Below are positions 24,104 to 33,735 of a stretch of 64,000 nucleotides of DNA, in pieces. Origin of the DNA: Xanthocytophaga flava (lineage in GTDB: Bacteria > Bacteroidota > Bacteroidia > Cytophagales > 172606-1); assembly GCA_030068525.1 (NCBI GenBank), contig JASJOS010000004.1, positions 124,001 through 188,000 of the forward strand, in the 5' to 3' direction. Position 1 is the stretch's first letter. Every line of letters begins with the position of its first letter. A program made the translations under genes and the position numbers. The notes beneath the pieces are model-generated. The model made no database searches, was not told the origin of the DNA, and saw only the letters and a program-made list of their open reading frames with translations.

Positions 24104-25951
24104 TTATTTTTGTTTAGACAGGTGGTATTTGATTGAGAAGAACACACCTGAACTTATCAGCTTAACCTTCCCATACCCAACTCCACCCAGTGGTATCTTC
24201 AGATATGGTTCGACCTGCCAGGAGAAATAGTCTCCCATACGTCGTTCATATCCAATAGACAGGTTTCCTACAGCAAAAAAATGATTATTGGAATTGCTGA
24301 TTCCCCATTTGGTATCTTTACCATATCCGTGTTTGTCAAAATGATAGTCATAATCTTCTCTTTTCATCAGATAAGATGAGGCACCCGCACTCACAAACCA
24401 ATTGGAACCAGTAGTTTTATTCTGAATTACATTATATCTCAAATTCAAGGGAATATCTATAATTCTGCAATCTGCACTAATCGAGTTCAAATAAAATCCT
24501 TGTTTTTCCATATAGTCCAAATAATCATCTGGAGGATTATAATCATCTTTTCCAGCAACATAAATCTTCTTAGAGTAAATTCCTCCTGCTGTAATCAGTA
24601 ACCGATTCGTGATATTGTATTCCAGTAGTATCCCTGCACTTGTACCTGGCTGCATAAAATTGCGAAAACCTACAGTAGTTAAATCAGGCGCTACCACAAA
24701 CCGGATTCCTAACCGGAAAGGTTTTCTTTCAACTAATGGCTTAATATCCGGCTTTTCCCCAGCCTTACCCATAGTATCTGCAGGTGGTGGGGGTATCACA
24801 AAGTCTTTTCCTTTCGCCCAGTTTACCTGAATGGATTTTCCGGTAAGAGGCATCAAATAAAGTACTTCTTCCTTATTCGCCAGGTAATTAGTTGTATACA
24901 ACCGATGTGTATGTGTATCTGCTTCAAATGAAGTCTCTTCTGGTTTCATGTCCATAGGTTGTCCATTTGTAGATTTCACGATCAATGTTTTCTTCTGATT
25001 TCTCTTGCTACCGCTTCCTTTTTGCTTTTCTCCTTTATTTTTGTCTCCTTTTTCAGTCAGTACGTTTTTCGCTTCTACAGATCCAGGCTGTCCGTTTAAA
25101 GCAATCTTCGACTCTTGTTGATCTGCAACCTTTCCCTTTTTAGTCTCTTCAGAAGAAAAGAAGCGGCGAAGCTTTTTATCCGCAGCAGGTACACGGGATG
25201 AATCTGATAGAGTGCTCCGATCCCTTTTGCTTATCTCCGCCGTTCTGATAGGCGCAACCATTTCTGGTTGCGGCTCCTCTTCACTGTCGTTTATTGTCTT
25301 TCCAGAAGTCTGAATGCCTTTTTTTGAACTGTTGCTTTTTCTGTTTGCGTCAATACTACTTGTATTTTTATTCTTTTCATTTTCTGTATACAGCACCTCT
25401 TTATCTTTCTGTACTTTGGTACTCTTTGCTTTCTTATCACTGTTTACAGTACCCGGTTTTTCTTTATTCACAGATAGTGTCTTATCCTTATACAAAGAAG
25501 GTGTGTTTGAGCGTTTTTCTATCTGACCTCGTTCTATCTGACCTCGTTCTATCTGACCTCGTTCTATCTGACCTCGTTCTATCTGACCTCGTTCTATCTG
25601 ACCTCGTTCTATCTGACCTCGTTCTATCTGACCTCGTTCTATCTGACCTCGTTCCTTATAGTTAGGTCTATTGTCTTTTGCTAGTAATGTATCTGGTAGA
25701 CCTTTTTTATTCTGTGAAACCAGATTTCCAGCTCCACTCAACCATATATAGGCACCAGTACTAATTAATAATAACAACAGAGCTAATAGTCCCCAACGCT
25801 TCCATTTTCCATTTCCATTGGAAGATCCATTGTCGAGTTTTTTTTCCATGCGCAGCCAGGCTTCCGGATCAAACGGAATATCTATCTCTTCAGCTGACTT
25901 TCTGAAGAGATCATCCAATTCATTATCGGGCATCTCATTCATACTTGTCAT
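24104..25951 (-). CDS. Membrane protein with anti-sigma-like N-terminus, repeat linker and beta-barrel-like C-terminus
   Basis: 615 residues. The N-terminal part (NELDDLFRKSAEEIDIPFDP) is cytoplasmic and resembles the start of proteins paired with ECF factors; one membrane helix follows (about 50-70, WGLLALLLLLISTGAYIWL). A long Lys/Ser/Glu-rich periplasmic linker contains nine ERGQI units (15-bp DNA repeats). The last about 220 residues (PFRLGIRFVVAPDLTTVGF to YHLSKQK) look like an outer-membrane beta-barrel domain. Its start overlaps the sigma gene by 17 nt, suggesting translational coupling. Likely an envelope-spanning regulator of that sigma factor. Confidence 0.75.
   Translation of the reverse strand: MTSMNEMPDNELDDLFRKSAEEIDIPFDPEAWLRMEKKLDNGSSNGNGKWKRWGLLALLLLLISTGAYIWLSGAGNLVSQNKKGLPDTLLAKDNRPNYKERGQIERGQIERGQIERGQIERGQIERGQIERGQIERGQIERGQIEKRSNTPSLYKDKTLSVNKEKPGTVNSDKKAKSTKVQKDKEVLYTENEKNKNTSSIDANRKSNSSKKGIQTSGKTINDSEEEPQPEMVAPIRTAEISKRDRSTLSDSSRVPAADKKLRRFFSSEETKKGKVADQQESKIALNGQPGSVEAKNVLTEKGDKNKGEKQKGSGSKRNQKKTLIVKSTNGQPMDMKPEETSFEADTHTHRLYTTNYLANKEEVLYLMPLTGKSIQVNWAKGKDFVIPPPPADTMGKAGEKPDIKPLVERKPFRLGIRFVVAPDLTTVGFRNFMQPGTSAGILLEYNITNRLLITAGGIYSKKIYVAGKDDYNPPDDYLDYMEKQGFYLNSISADCRIIDIPLNLRYNVIQNKTTGSNWFVSAGASSYLMKREDYDYHFDKHGYGKDTKWGISNSNNHFFAVGNLSIGYERRMGDYFSWQVEPYLKIPLGGVGYGKVKLISSGVFFSIKYHLSKQK
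25518..25652. repeat. Nine tandem 15-bp repeats within the membrane-protein gene
   Basis: Unit TCTATCTGACCTCGT on the + strand repeated nine times almost without change, encoding (ERGQI)x9 on the minus strand. 15 is a multiple of three, so copy-number change would lengthen or shorten the linker without shifting frame. Confidence 0.95.
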
Positions 25952-26498
25952 AGCCTCTCTGCTTTAACATATTTCTTAAGTGTTCTCTGGCACGAGCTAA
26001 ATTGGATTTGGATGTTCCGATAGAAATATCCAGTTGCTCAGCTATCTCCTCGTGCGAGTAGCCGTCAATCACATACAGATTGAATACCATCCGGTAAGCC
26101 GGTGATAACAGTTGTACAAGTTTAATTAATTCTTCATGTTGTAACTCATCAAGTACTGTTTCACTGACAGATGCAGTTTCTACTAACGTTACATCTTCAT
26201 GAAAATAGTGCTTTACCTCCTGCCGATAAAAATCCAGGGCAGTATTGATCATAATGCGCCGCAACCAACCTTTAAATGATTTTTCCGGATCATATTTTTC
26301 TGTCTTGGTAAACACCTTCATGAAACCATCATTGAGTACTTCAATAGCTTCATCTTTTGTTCGTGTATACCGCATGCACACACTCATAGCATACCCATAG
26401 AACTGCCGATATAGCAATTCCTGGCTCTTGCGGTTGCCATTGCGGCATCCCTGCAATAAAGCCTCCAGTTCAGTTAAGGTTGCGGAGTTGGCGATCAT
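25935..26498 (-). CDS. RNA polymerase sigma-70 factor, ECF type
   Basis: About 187 residues from ATG 26498 (IANSATLTELEALLQGCRNG); the frame continues to 26534, but the later start fits the family. Region 2: QELLYRQFYGYAMSVCMRYT, EAIEVLNDGFMKVF, FKGWLRRIMINTALDFYR. Region 4: LSPAYRMVFNLYVIDGYSHE, IAEQLDISIGTSKSNLARAR. Overlap with the downstream membrane-protein gene indicates a sigma/anti-sigma pair. Targets unknown. Confidence 0.9.
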   Translation of the reverse strand: MIANSATLTELEALLQGCRNGNRKSQELLYRQFYGYAMSVCMRYTRTKDEAIEVLNDGFMKVFTKTEKYDPEKSFKGWLRRIMINTALDFYRQEVKHYFHEDVTLVETASVSETVLDELQHEELIKLVQLLSPAYRMVFNLYVIDGYSHEEIAEQLDISIGTSKSNLARAREHLRNMLKQRGYDKYE

Positions 26499-27010
26499 AA
26501 TCGAATTCAGACACAGCACGGAAGATTTTCTCAAACGGTTGCGTCACTTTTTTATTTTTTTTCAAAAAAATAGCACATACAAGCATAAACCACTGTATAT
26601 CAACTAATTAAATTATTTATTTTTTTATGCATTTTTTACCAGAGATAGGTTTATCTCTAATCAGATAGATACCATTTGCAGCTATTGACAACCTAAGTAC
26701 TGCTCTACTACTATGACGGATACGATTTTAATTCCAGTCAATCCGAAAACCAGTCCTGTTCGTTTGTGCCAATCATTGATACGCCATATCTGATCATATT
26801 CAATCTCTTTTCGATAAAGCATAGAACATAATCGACTATATTGGCATGCTAACTGATTAATTTACAGTGTGTAGAAGAACCTAGAAACACAATAATTTCT
26901 GAACTACCCATTTCACATTCTATATTGTTTTTTTGGCACAAAATGATACTTATGTGTAGTTTCACTTTTCACGTACTCAGCTTTACATCCCAACACTTAT
27001 CAAACCATTC
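26499..27010. other. 512-nt gap between divergent genes
   Basis: AT-rich region holding the promoters of the ECF gene (-) and the amidohydrolase gene (+). A 7-bp hairpin AGAGATA GGTT TATCTCT is at 26641-26658. No gene or RNA recognised. Confidence 0.5.
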
Positions 27011-28300
27011 ATGTTATACCATCTGAAATTACATTTACTCCTTATTTCTTTATGGGCTACCTTTTTTTCCTATGCACAAAGCTCCTCTACTCTTCCTGTT
27101 AAAACATATGTTCTAAAACCAGAACGAGTCTTTGACGGCAAAGAAGTAAAAACTGGCTGGATAGTACTTGTTCAGGGAAATAAGATTATTGCAGCAGGAA
27201 AGCCAGCAGATATACAGACGCCATCCAATGCGGAAATAATCAATTTGCCTGCTATGACGTTGCTGCCCGGTCTGATTGAGGGACATTCTCATTTATTTCT
27301 GCACCCTTATAATGAAACATCCTGGGATGATCAGGTATTGAAAGAATCTCATGCAGAACGTACAGCCAGAGCAGTAGTTCATGCAAACAAGACATTGCTT
27401 GCTGGAATTACTACCGTTCGGGACTTAGGCACGGAGGGAGCTGAGTATGATGATGTAGGATTAAAACAGGCTATCGAAAAAGGGATAATTCCTGGTCCGA
27501 GAATGCTGGTAGCCGGACGCGCTATTGTGGCTACAGGTAGTTATGGTCCTAAAGGATTTGCTACTCATGCCCTAGTCCCCCAAGGAGCACAGGAAGCTTC
27601 AGGGGCTGAAGACCTGGTTCGGGTAGTACGTGAACAGATTGGCAAAGGAGCCGATGTTGTTAAAGTCTATGCAGACTATCGCTGGGGTATTCGGGGTGAA
27701 GCAATGCCAACATTCACAGAAGCAGAACTACGACTGGCGGTAGAAACAGCGGCTAGTAGTGGTCGGGTGGTAGTAGCACATGCCAGTACAGTAGAAGGCA
27801 TGCGTCGGGCTATACAGGCTGGTATCCGGACTATTGAACATGGAGATAATGGCAATCCTGAAATTTTTAAGTTAATGGCACAGAAAAATGTAGCTCTCTG
27901 CCCTACTCTGGCCGCTGGAGATGCTATTTTGCAATACAGAGGCTGGAAAAAAGGAACAGATCCTGAACCAACTCGTATTCAGCAAAAAAAACAAAGCTTT
28001 AAACAAGCCCTGGAAGCTGGAGTCACCATTGTGATGGGTGGTGATGTAGGTGTATTTAGCCATGGAGATAATGTTCGTGAAATGGAACTGATGGCTGAAT
28101 ATGGGATGAAACCACTGGATGTGTTACGATCAGCGACATCGGTTAATGCTCGCGTGTTCGAGTTGTCACATCTGGGAGCTATTCAACCTGAATTTCTGGC
28201 AGATCTGATTGCAGTAGAAGGTGATCCGACCAAAGATATGACCTCTCTTCGCAAAGTTACCTTTGTGATGAAAGATGGAATAATTTATAAGAAGCCTTAA
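27011..28300 (+). CDS. Secreted amidohydrolase (imidazolonepropionase/prolidase-like)
   Basis: 429 residues with a signal peptide (about 1-22, ending SYAQ). Amidohydrolase motifs: GLIEGHSHLF (metal HxH), the Lys of ADVVKVYADY (carbamylated Lys position), VVVAHAST and RTIEHGDNG (metal His), and GGDVGVFSHG (catalytic Asp). The late segment DVLRSATSVNARVFELSHLG and LADLIAVEGDP is typical of the Xaa-Pro dipeptidase-like subgroup. Probably hydrolyses a dipeptide or cyclic amide in the periplasm. Followed by GH92 after 76 nt. Confidence 0.87.
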   Translation: MLYHLKLHLLLISLWATFFSYAQSSSTLPVKTYVLKPERVFDGKEVKTGWIVLVQGNKIIAAGKPADIQTPSNAEIINLPAMTLLPGLIEGHSHLFLHPYNETSWDDQVLKESHAERTARAVVHANKTLLAGITTVRDLGTEGAEYDDVGLKQAIEKGIIPGPRMLVAGRAIVATGSYGPKGFATHALVPQGAQEASGAEDLVRVVREQIGKGADVVKVYADYRWGIRGEAMPTFTEAELRLAVETAASSGRVVVAHASTVEGMRRAIQAGIRTIEHGDNGNPEIFKLMAQKNVALCPTLAAGDAILQYRGWKKGTDPEPTRIQQKKQSFKQALEAGVTIVMGGDVGVFSHGDNVREMELMAEYGMKPLDVLRSATSVNARVFELSHLGAIQPEFLADLIAVEGDPTKDMTSLRKVTFVMKDGIIYKKP

Positions 28301-28376
28301 AATTGTTTTATAGCCTGACAATTCCAAAACATCTTTTAAATTGCATCCATATTTTCAACGTTTGTGACTTTACGTC

Positions 28377-30689
28377 ATGTATACCTCCTTAAAATCTATG
28401 TCTTTCAAAAAATCATTTCTTTTATTTTTTGTGTTATCCGTTTCGCTATCGGTTACAGCACAGGAAGTAAATACCCCAACTGACCTGGCCGAGTGGGTAA
28501 ATCCACTTATGGGTACGCAATCAACCTTTAATCTTTCCAATGGAAATACGTATCCATCTATTTCACTCCCCTGGGGAATGAACTGCTGGATGCCACAAAC
28601 AGGAAAGATGGGAGATGGCTGGGCATATACCTACACCTCTACGCACATACGGGGATTTAAACAAACCCACCAGCCTTCACCCTGGATCAACGACTATGGT
28701 CAGTTTTCCATAATGCCGGTAACAAAGCATGTCTTTGATGAAGAGAAACGCAGTAGCTGGTTCTCTCACAAATCAGAGATCGCCAAGCCTTATTATTATA
28801 GTGTGTATCTGGCAGACCATGACGTTACCACAGAGATCGTTCCTACTGAGCGTGCTGCGATGTTCCAGATGACATTCCCGTCATCAGATTCTTCATTTGT
28901 GATTATTGATGCGTTTGACAAAGGTTCCTATATAAAGATTCTTCCCAATGAGAAGAAAATAATTGGTTACACAACCAAAAACAGTGGTGGAGTACCTGCC
29001 AATTTCAAAAACTACTTTGTACTGTATTTTGATACTCCTTTTACATCCAGCAATACCTGGCATGGAAAAACGCTTGCCAAAGATACACTGGAATACAAAG
29101 CCAATCACGTAGGTGCTATGATTGGTTTTAAAACCAAAAAAGGTCAGAAGGTTCGGATTCGTGTGGCATCTTCATTTATCAGTCCGGAACAAGCCGAGCT
29201 TAACCTGCAACGTGAGTTAGGTAACGACGATTTTAATACGCTTCAGCAAAAAGCAAAAGCTATCTGGAATCAGCAGCTTTCTCGTCTGGAAGTAGAAGGT
29301 GGCAGTCCTGAACAAGTTCGTACATTCTATTCCTGTCTGTACCGGATTATGTTATTTCCCCGCAAGTTTCATGAAGTAGATGCACAGAACAAAACGATTC
29401 ACTATAGTCCTTACAACGGTCAGATTGCAGAAGGCTACTTATATACAGACAATGGATTCTGGGATACGTTCCGCGCTGTATTCCCCTTCTTTACACTTAT
29501 GTATCCGGAACTAAACAGCCAGATTATGCAGGGGTTGGTTAATACCTATAAGGAAAGTGGCTGGTTACCAGAATGGGCTAGCCCCGGACACCGTGATTGT
29601 ATGATTGGTTCCAACTCAGCATCCCTTATTGCCGACTCTTATCTGAAAGGGATTCGTGGATATGATATCCAGACATTGTATGAAGCAGTTCTGAAAAACA
29701 GCGAACAAGAAGGACCATTGTCATCTGTAGGAAGAAAAGGTGTTTCGTATTATAATAAGTTAGGTTATGTGCCTTATAATGTGGGCATCAACGAAAACGC
29801 TGCCCGTACACTGGAGTACGCTTATGCAGATTTTACCATTTCTCAACTTGCTCAGGCGTTACAGAAACCAAAAGCAGATGTTCAGAAGTTTACCAAACGT
29901 GCACAAAACTACCGTAACCTGTTTGATCCGCAAACCAAACTGATGCGTGGTAAAAATCAGGATGGTAAATTCCAGCAGCCCTTCAATCCATTCAAATGGG
30001 GTGATGCCTTTACAGAAGGCAACAGCTGGCACTACACCTGGAGTGTATTCCATGATGTACAAGGATTAATTGGCTTGATGGGTGGACAAAAAACATTTGT
30101 GTCTATGCTAGACTCTGTATTTACTATGCCTCCTGTATTTGATGATAGCTACTACGGATTCCCAATCCATGAGATCCGCGAAATGCAGATTATGAACATG
30201 GGACAATATGCACATGGTAACCAACCTATCCAGCATATGGTTTATCTGTATAACTATGCAGGTGCTGGCTGGAAAGCACAAAGCCGTTTACGTGAAATAA
30301 TGAACAAAATGTATAAGCCTACTCCGGATGGTTATTGTGGTGATGAAGACAACGGTCAAACATCTGCCTGGTATGTATTTTCAGCGATGGGTTTCTACCC
30401 TGTTTGTCCAGGTACACAGGAGTATGTATTGGGAAGTCCGTTGTTCCGTAAGGTAAGTATGCACCTGGAAAATGGTAAAACCTTTACCATTGAAGCACCA
30501 GGCAACAGCGATAACAATGTATACATTCAGAATTGTCAGTTGAATGGACAGGAGTATAACAACACATTTATCAAACACAGTGACATTCTGCAAGGTGGCA
30601 CACTGAAGCTTGATATGTCTAATACTCCTAATCAACAGAGAGGAACTAAGCCAGAGCAACTTCCATTCTCTGTATCTGCCAAGAAATAA
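28377..30689 (+). CDS. GH92-family alpha-mannosidase
   Basis: 770 residues with a signal peptide (start at 28377, or 28398 at SFKKSFLLFF). GH92 signatures: VNPLMGTQSTFNLSNGNTYP at the N-terminus, SYYGFPIHEIREMQIM, GNSWHYTWSVFHDVQGLIGL, and DEDNGQTSAWYVFSAMGFYP and YVLGSPLF near the C-terminus. GH92 enzymes are calcium-dependent exo-alpha-mannosidases acting on yeast mannan or N-glycans; the Glu/Asp-rich DEDNGQ region contributes to the active site. No adjacent SusC/D pair, so it is not within a classical PUL. Confidence 0.93.
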   Translation: MYTSLKSMSFKKSFLLFFVLSVSLSVTAQEVNTPTDLAEWVNPLMGTQSTFNLSNGNTYPSISLPWGMNCWMPQTGKMGDGWAYTYTSTHIRGFKQTHQPSPWINDYGQFSIMPVTKHVFDEEKRSSWFSHKSEIAKPYYYSVYLADHDVTTEIVPTERAAMFQMTFPSSDSSFVIIDAFDKGSYIKILPNEKKIIGYTTKNSGGVPANFKNYFVLYFDTPFTSSNTWHGKTLAKDTLEYKANHVGAMIGFKTKKGQKVRIRVASSFISPEQAELNLQRELGNDDFNTLQQKAKAIWNQQLSRLEVEGGSPEQVRTFYSCLYRIMLFPRKFHEVDAQNKTIHYSPYNGQIAEGYLYTDNGFWDTFRAVFPFFTLMYPELNSQIMQGLVNTYKESGWLPEWASPGHRDCMIGSNSASLIADSYLKGIRGYDIQTLYEAVLKNSEQEGPLSSVGRKGVSYYNKLGYVPYNVGINENAARTLEYAYADFTISQLAQALQKPKADVQKFTKRAQNYRNLFDPQTKLMRGKNQDGKFQQPFNPFKWGDAFTEGNSWHYTWSVFHDVQGLIGLMGGQKTFVSMLDSVFTMPPVFDDSYYGFPIHEIREMQIMNMGQYAHGNQPIQHMVYLYNYAGAGWKAQSRLREIMNKMYKPTPDGYCGDEDNGQTSAWYVFSAMGFYPVCPGTQEYVLGSPLFRKVSMHLENGKTFTIEAPGNSDNNVYIQNCQLNGQEYNNTFIKHSDILQGGTLKLDMSNTPNQQRGTKPEQLPFSVSAKK

Positions 30690-30718
30690 GTTCTTTCATA
30701 ACTGAATCAATTATATAT

Positions 30719-30758
30719 AACATTCTGTCGGGCATATTTAATTGCCTGGCAGAATGTT
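30719..30758 (+). terminator. Terminator after GH92
   Basis: Imperfect stem AACATTCTG...GGCA with TGCC...CAGAATGTT, followed by ACTGTTTTC. Confidence 0.55.
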
Positions 30759-30800
30759 ACTGTTTTCAACCTCATTATCCACATCCACTTTTAAATATCT

Positions 30801-31316
30801 ATGAAACCACAACCTAACGAGTATCCTCAAAGTGAGTACACCAGCCGTTACATCAATCTTGTTCCGGAAGACAATGCTATCGATGTACTAAGACAGAAAG
30901 AAGTATGGCAATTGGTACATACTCTCTCAGAAGAACAGAGCACTTATCGGTATGCAGAAGGCAAATGGAGTATAAAGGAAATGCTTGGACATATGATTGA
31001 TACAGAACGTATTTTCACCTATCGTGTTCTATGTATAGCCCGGGGTGAAAAACAACCGCTGCCTGGATTTGATGAAAATTTATATACAGAAACAGCTCAC
31101 TTTGACAGTCGTACCCTGGTTAGCCTACTGACAGAATACTCCGCTGTCAGAGATGCGAACCTGTTTCTTTTTGACAATCTGGATGAAACAGCTCTTTTAC
31201 AAATTGGCAATGCTAATGGCAAAGAACTTTCTGTACGTGCTATTCTCTATATGATCGCAGGTCATGAACGTCATCATATCAGTATCTTAAAAGAACGTTA
31301 TCTGAAAATACAGTAG
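30801..31316 (+). CDS. DinB-family protein
   Basis: 171 residues forming a four-helix bundle pattern: VWQLVHTLSEEQSTYRYAEG, WSIKEMLGHMIDTERIFTYR, and C-terminal AILYMIAGHERHHISILKER. The His in GHMID and the HERHH pair are the usual metal ligands. DinB-type proteins are metal-dependent thiol transferases or of unknown role. panC follows after 40 nt on the same strand. Confidence 0.85.
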   Translation: MKPQPNEYPQSEYTSRYINLVPEDNAIDVLRQKEVWQLVHTLSEEQSTYRYAEGKWSIKEMLGHMIDTERIFTYRVLCIARGEKQPLPGFDENLYTETAHFDSRTLVSLLTEYSAVRDANLFLFDNLDETALLQIGNANGKELSVRAILYMIAGHERHHISILKERYLKIQ

Positions 31317-31356
31317 ATTTATCCAATACAACCAGAAAAGTATAGCATCCCTATTT

Positions 31357-32202
31357 ATGCAAGTCTTTACCTCCATACAATCATTACGAGATTACCTGTC
31401 CCAAAGCCGTCAGCAGAATAAAACTATTGGATTTGTACCCACTATGGGGGCACTACATGAAGGACATCTCTCTTTAATTAAACGTTGTAAAGAAGAGAAT
31501 GATCTGGCAGTGTGCAGTATTTATGTCAATCCTACTCAGTTTAACAATCCGGAAGATCTGAAAAAATACCCTCGCACTCCGGAAGCAGACCAGCAACTCT
31601 TACAGGATGCAGGTTGTGACGTGCTTTTTATGCCAGCAGATACAGAAATGTATCCGGCATCTGTGAATCTCAAAATGGATTTTGGCAATCTGGAGACAGT
31701 ACTGGAAGGTAAATTTCGTCCAGGACATTTTAATGGTGTAGGCATTGTTGTCTCCAAGCTGTTTCATATGGTACAGCCAGATGCAGCTTACTTTGGACAA
31801 AAAGATCTGCAGCAATGTCTGGTAATCCGCAGATTGATTCAGGATTTATCGTTTCCTGTTCGGTTGGTTATATGTCCAACCATGCGTGAATCAGACGGAT
31901 TGGCTATGTCGTCCCGCAACAGAAGACTTAGCTCTACCCAACGTACAGTAGCGCCCTTGTTGTATCAGGCTCTGGAAATGGCACATGCTATGCTGGATAA
32001 CGATGGAACTATAGAAATTGCGAAGAAAACAGTAGCCCTTCATCTAACCAAAAGCGACGAAGTAGAACTGGAATATTTTGAAGTAGTAAATACTGATGAT
32101 CTCGCCTCATTTACAGAAGGAAAAGTACAGGCACCTTATGCACTTTGTATTGCAGCTTTTGTAGGAGGTGTACGACTTATAGATAATATTCTTATAGAAT
32201 AA
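31357..32202 (+). CDS. panC: Pantothenate synthetase
   Basis: 281 residues, the normal length. Motifs: FVPTMGALHEGHLSLIKR (ATP-binding HxGH), SIYVNPTQFN, YPRTPEADQQLL, FGQKDLQQ and CPTMRESDGLAMSSRN (KMSKS-like). Joins pantoate and beta-alanine to pantothenate. The beta-alanine supplier panD lies 900 nt downstream, with one HAD phosphatase gene between. Confidence 0.97.
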   Translation: MQVFTSIQSLRDYLSQSRQQNKTIGFVPTMGALHEGHLSLIKRCKEENDLAVCSIYVNPTQFNNPEDLKKYPRTPEADQQLLQDAGCDVLFMPADTEMYPASVNLKMDFGNLETVLEGKFRPGHFNGVGIVVSKLFHMVQPDAAYFGQKDLQQCLVIRRLIQDLSFPVRLVICPTMRESDGLAMSSRNRRLSSTQRTVAPLLYQALEMAHAMLDNDGTIEIAKKTVALHLTKSDEVELEYFEVVNTDDLASFTEGKVQAPYALCIAAFVGGVRLIDNILIE

Positions 32203-32260
32203 GGTCTGCTCTTGGCATTGAATATAACTACGGACTTTCCCTAACACCCTTTCACTATTC

Positions 32261-32908
32261 ATGATCTCACCTCTTATAAAAGCATTCATATTTGATATGG
32301 ATGGTACGTTGATTGATAATATGGAGTACCATCAGTTAGCTTTTTTTGAATTTCTGAAAAGACATACTATATCTATAACAGAAGCTGAGTACGAGCAGAA
32401 AAATAAAGGTACTATTACAGAGATTATCCCACGTTTTTTTGGAGATTACCTATCCTCTGAACAAATCAGTGAATTAGGTGAAGAAAAAGAAGCTATTTAC
32501 CGTGAAATGTATCACTCCCATCTAAAGCCCATTGAAGGGTTAGTTGAGTTTCTGGAAGAAGCTAAAAACAAGGGTATACGTATTGCTCTTGCGACTATGG
32601 GAGATCAGAAAAATGTACAGTTCACGCTGGCAGGCTTGCAGATCCAGCACTATTTTGATGCCATTGTCAGTGGTGAAGAGGTAAAACACGGTAAACCTCA
32701 CCCTGAAGTATTTCAGCGCGCAGCAGCCAAATTGTCAGTATCTCCGGACCATTGCCTTGCCTTTGAAGATTCTGTTTCAGGAATTACCGCTGCACTAACG
32801 GCCCATATGCAGGTAGTAGGCATTGCCACTACACATACTCCAGAAGAATTACGTGCCTTATTTCAGCTTCCAACCATAATACAAACCTATACAGAACTCC
32901 ACTGGTAA
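32261..32908 (+). CDS. HAD-superfamily phosphatase (beta-phosphoglucomutase-like)
   Basis: 215 residues with all four HAD motifs: FDMDGTLIDN (catalytic Asp), IALATMGDQ region (motif II), KHGKPHPEVF (Lys) and CLAFEDSVSGITAA (acid pair). The cap domain between motifs I and II is helical, as in phosphoglucomutase-type HADs. Substrate unknown. Sits between panC and panD and may be cotranscribed. Confidence 0.88.
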   Translation: MISPLIKAFIFDMDGTLIDNMEYHQLAFFEFLKRHTISITEAEYEQKNKGTITEIIPRFFGDYLSSEQISELGEEKEAIYREMYHSHLKPIEGLVEFLEEAKNKGIRIALATMGDQKNVQFTLAGLQIQHYFDAIVSGEEVKHGKPHPEVFQRAAAKLSVSPDHCLAFEDSVSGITAALTAHMQVVGIATTHTPEELRALFQLPTIIQTYTELHW

Positions 32909-33058
32909 CTTTTCTTATTAAAAGATTGTTAGACATAGGATGGCAGGTCATTCCTGCATATAAATCCCGTCAGAGAAGTAAAGTGATTGCTGCACGGTTT
33001 TTGTAACTCATTGTAAAGGCAATCCTTACATGCAAGGGTGGATTGCCAATAATTTTCA

Positions 33059-33066
33059 TACCTTTG
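33059..33066 (+). promoter_or_regulatory. -7 element upstream of panD
   Basis: TACCTTTG, an exact match to TAnnTTTG, 38 nt before the ATG. The -33 position reads GTG rather than TTG. Confidence 0.55.
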
Positions 33067-33103
33067 CGCCGCTTTACAAGGAAAGCGTCAACATATAACA
33101 ACA

Positions 33104-33454
33104 ATGTTTATCAACATTCTAAAATCCAAAATCCATAGGGTTAAGGTTACAGAAGCGAACCTGAATTATGTAGGTAGCATTACCATTGATGAAGATCTGC
33201 TGGATGCCGCCAATATGATTGAAAACGAGAAAGTTCTTATTGTGAATAATAACAATGGAGAACGCTTCGAAACATATATCATTAAGGGAGAGAGAGGCAG
33301 CGGAAAGATTTGCCTGAATGGCGCAGCCGCCCGACGAGTACAAGTCGGTGATATTCTCATCATTATTTCCTTTGCCATGATGGAGTTTGAGGAAGCCAAA
33401 AAATTCAAACCCTTTGTTGTCTTCCCTGATGATAACAATAAGCTTGTTAGTTAA
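33104..33454 (+). CDS. panD: Aspartate 1-decarboxylase proenzyme
   Basis: 116 residues. The self-cleavage site Gly24-Ser25 is in YVGSITID, giving the pyruvoyl group, and [19 protein letters not shown] is the standard N-terminus. Later motifs: [13 protein letters not shown] and [13 protein letters not shown]. Makes beta-alanine for PanC. A Bacteroidota -7 element lies at 33059 and a terminator at 33476. Confidence 0.96.
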   Translation: MFINILKSKIHRVKVTEANLNYVGSITIDEDLLDAANMIENEKVLIVNNNNGERFETYIIKGERGSGKICLNGAAARRVQVGDILIIISFAMMEFEEAKKFKPFVVFPDDNNKLVS

Positions 33455-33475
33455 CACACGAAAATATTCTGATCG

Positions 33476-33509
33476 AAAAGCCCTGTATGTATAAGCATTC
33501 AGGGCTTTT
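33476..33509 (+). terminator. Terminator after panD
   Basis: AAAAGCCCTG/CAGGGCTTTT, 10 bp with a 14-nt loop, ending in a T-run. Confidence 0.85.
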
Positions 33510-33664
33510 TCCTTGTAATACTGTCTATTAAAATTATCCTATTATAAACTCCACCTACTCCTTCTAGGAGAAGATAGATCCTTATCCTTACTAAAAAAAT
33601 ACCAATTGATCTCAGTTTTATTTTATGTTGTATTATTTTCACAAAAATTAAATAAACATTTAAG

Positions 33665-33703
33665 TTAAATAATCATTTAATTAATAAATCATTTGTACAT
33701 TTG
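33665..33703 (+). promoter_or_regulatory. Promoter and candidate operator of the efflux operon
   Basis: TACATTTG (33696-33703) is an exact -7 match. The inverted repeat TTAAAT AATC ATTTAA (33665-33680) overlaps the -33 position and is a plausible site for the TetR protein encoded at 33736. Confidence 0.5.
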
Positions 33704-33735
33704 TAGTGTTATATATCCAGTAACCCTCGGACACC

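Noticed and set aside
25518..25652. CRISPR array
   Set aside because: 15-bp units without spacers, in frame within a gene.
25294..25665. Plus-strand ORF with repeated LVLSD units
   Set aside because: Antisense shadow of the ERGQI repeat in the minus-strand gene.
33119..33457. Minus-strand ORFs across panD
   Set aside because: Antisense to a gene with exact PanD motifs.
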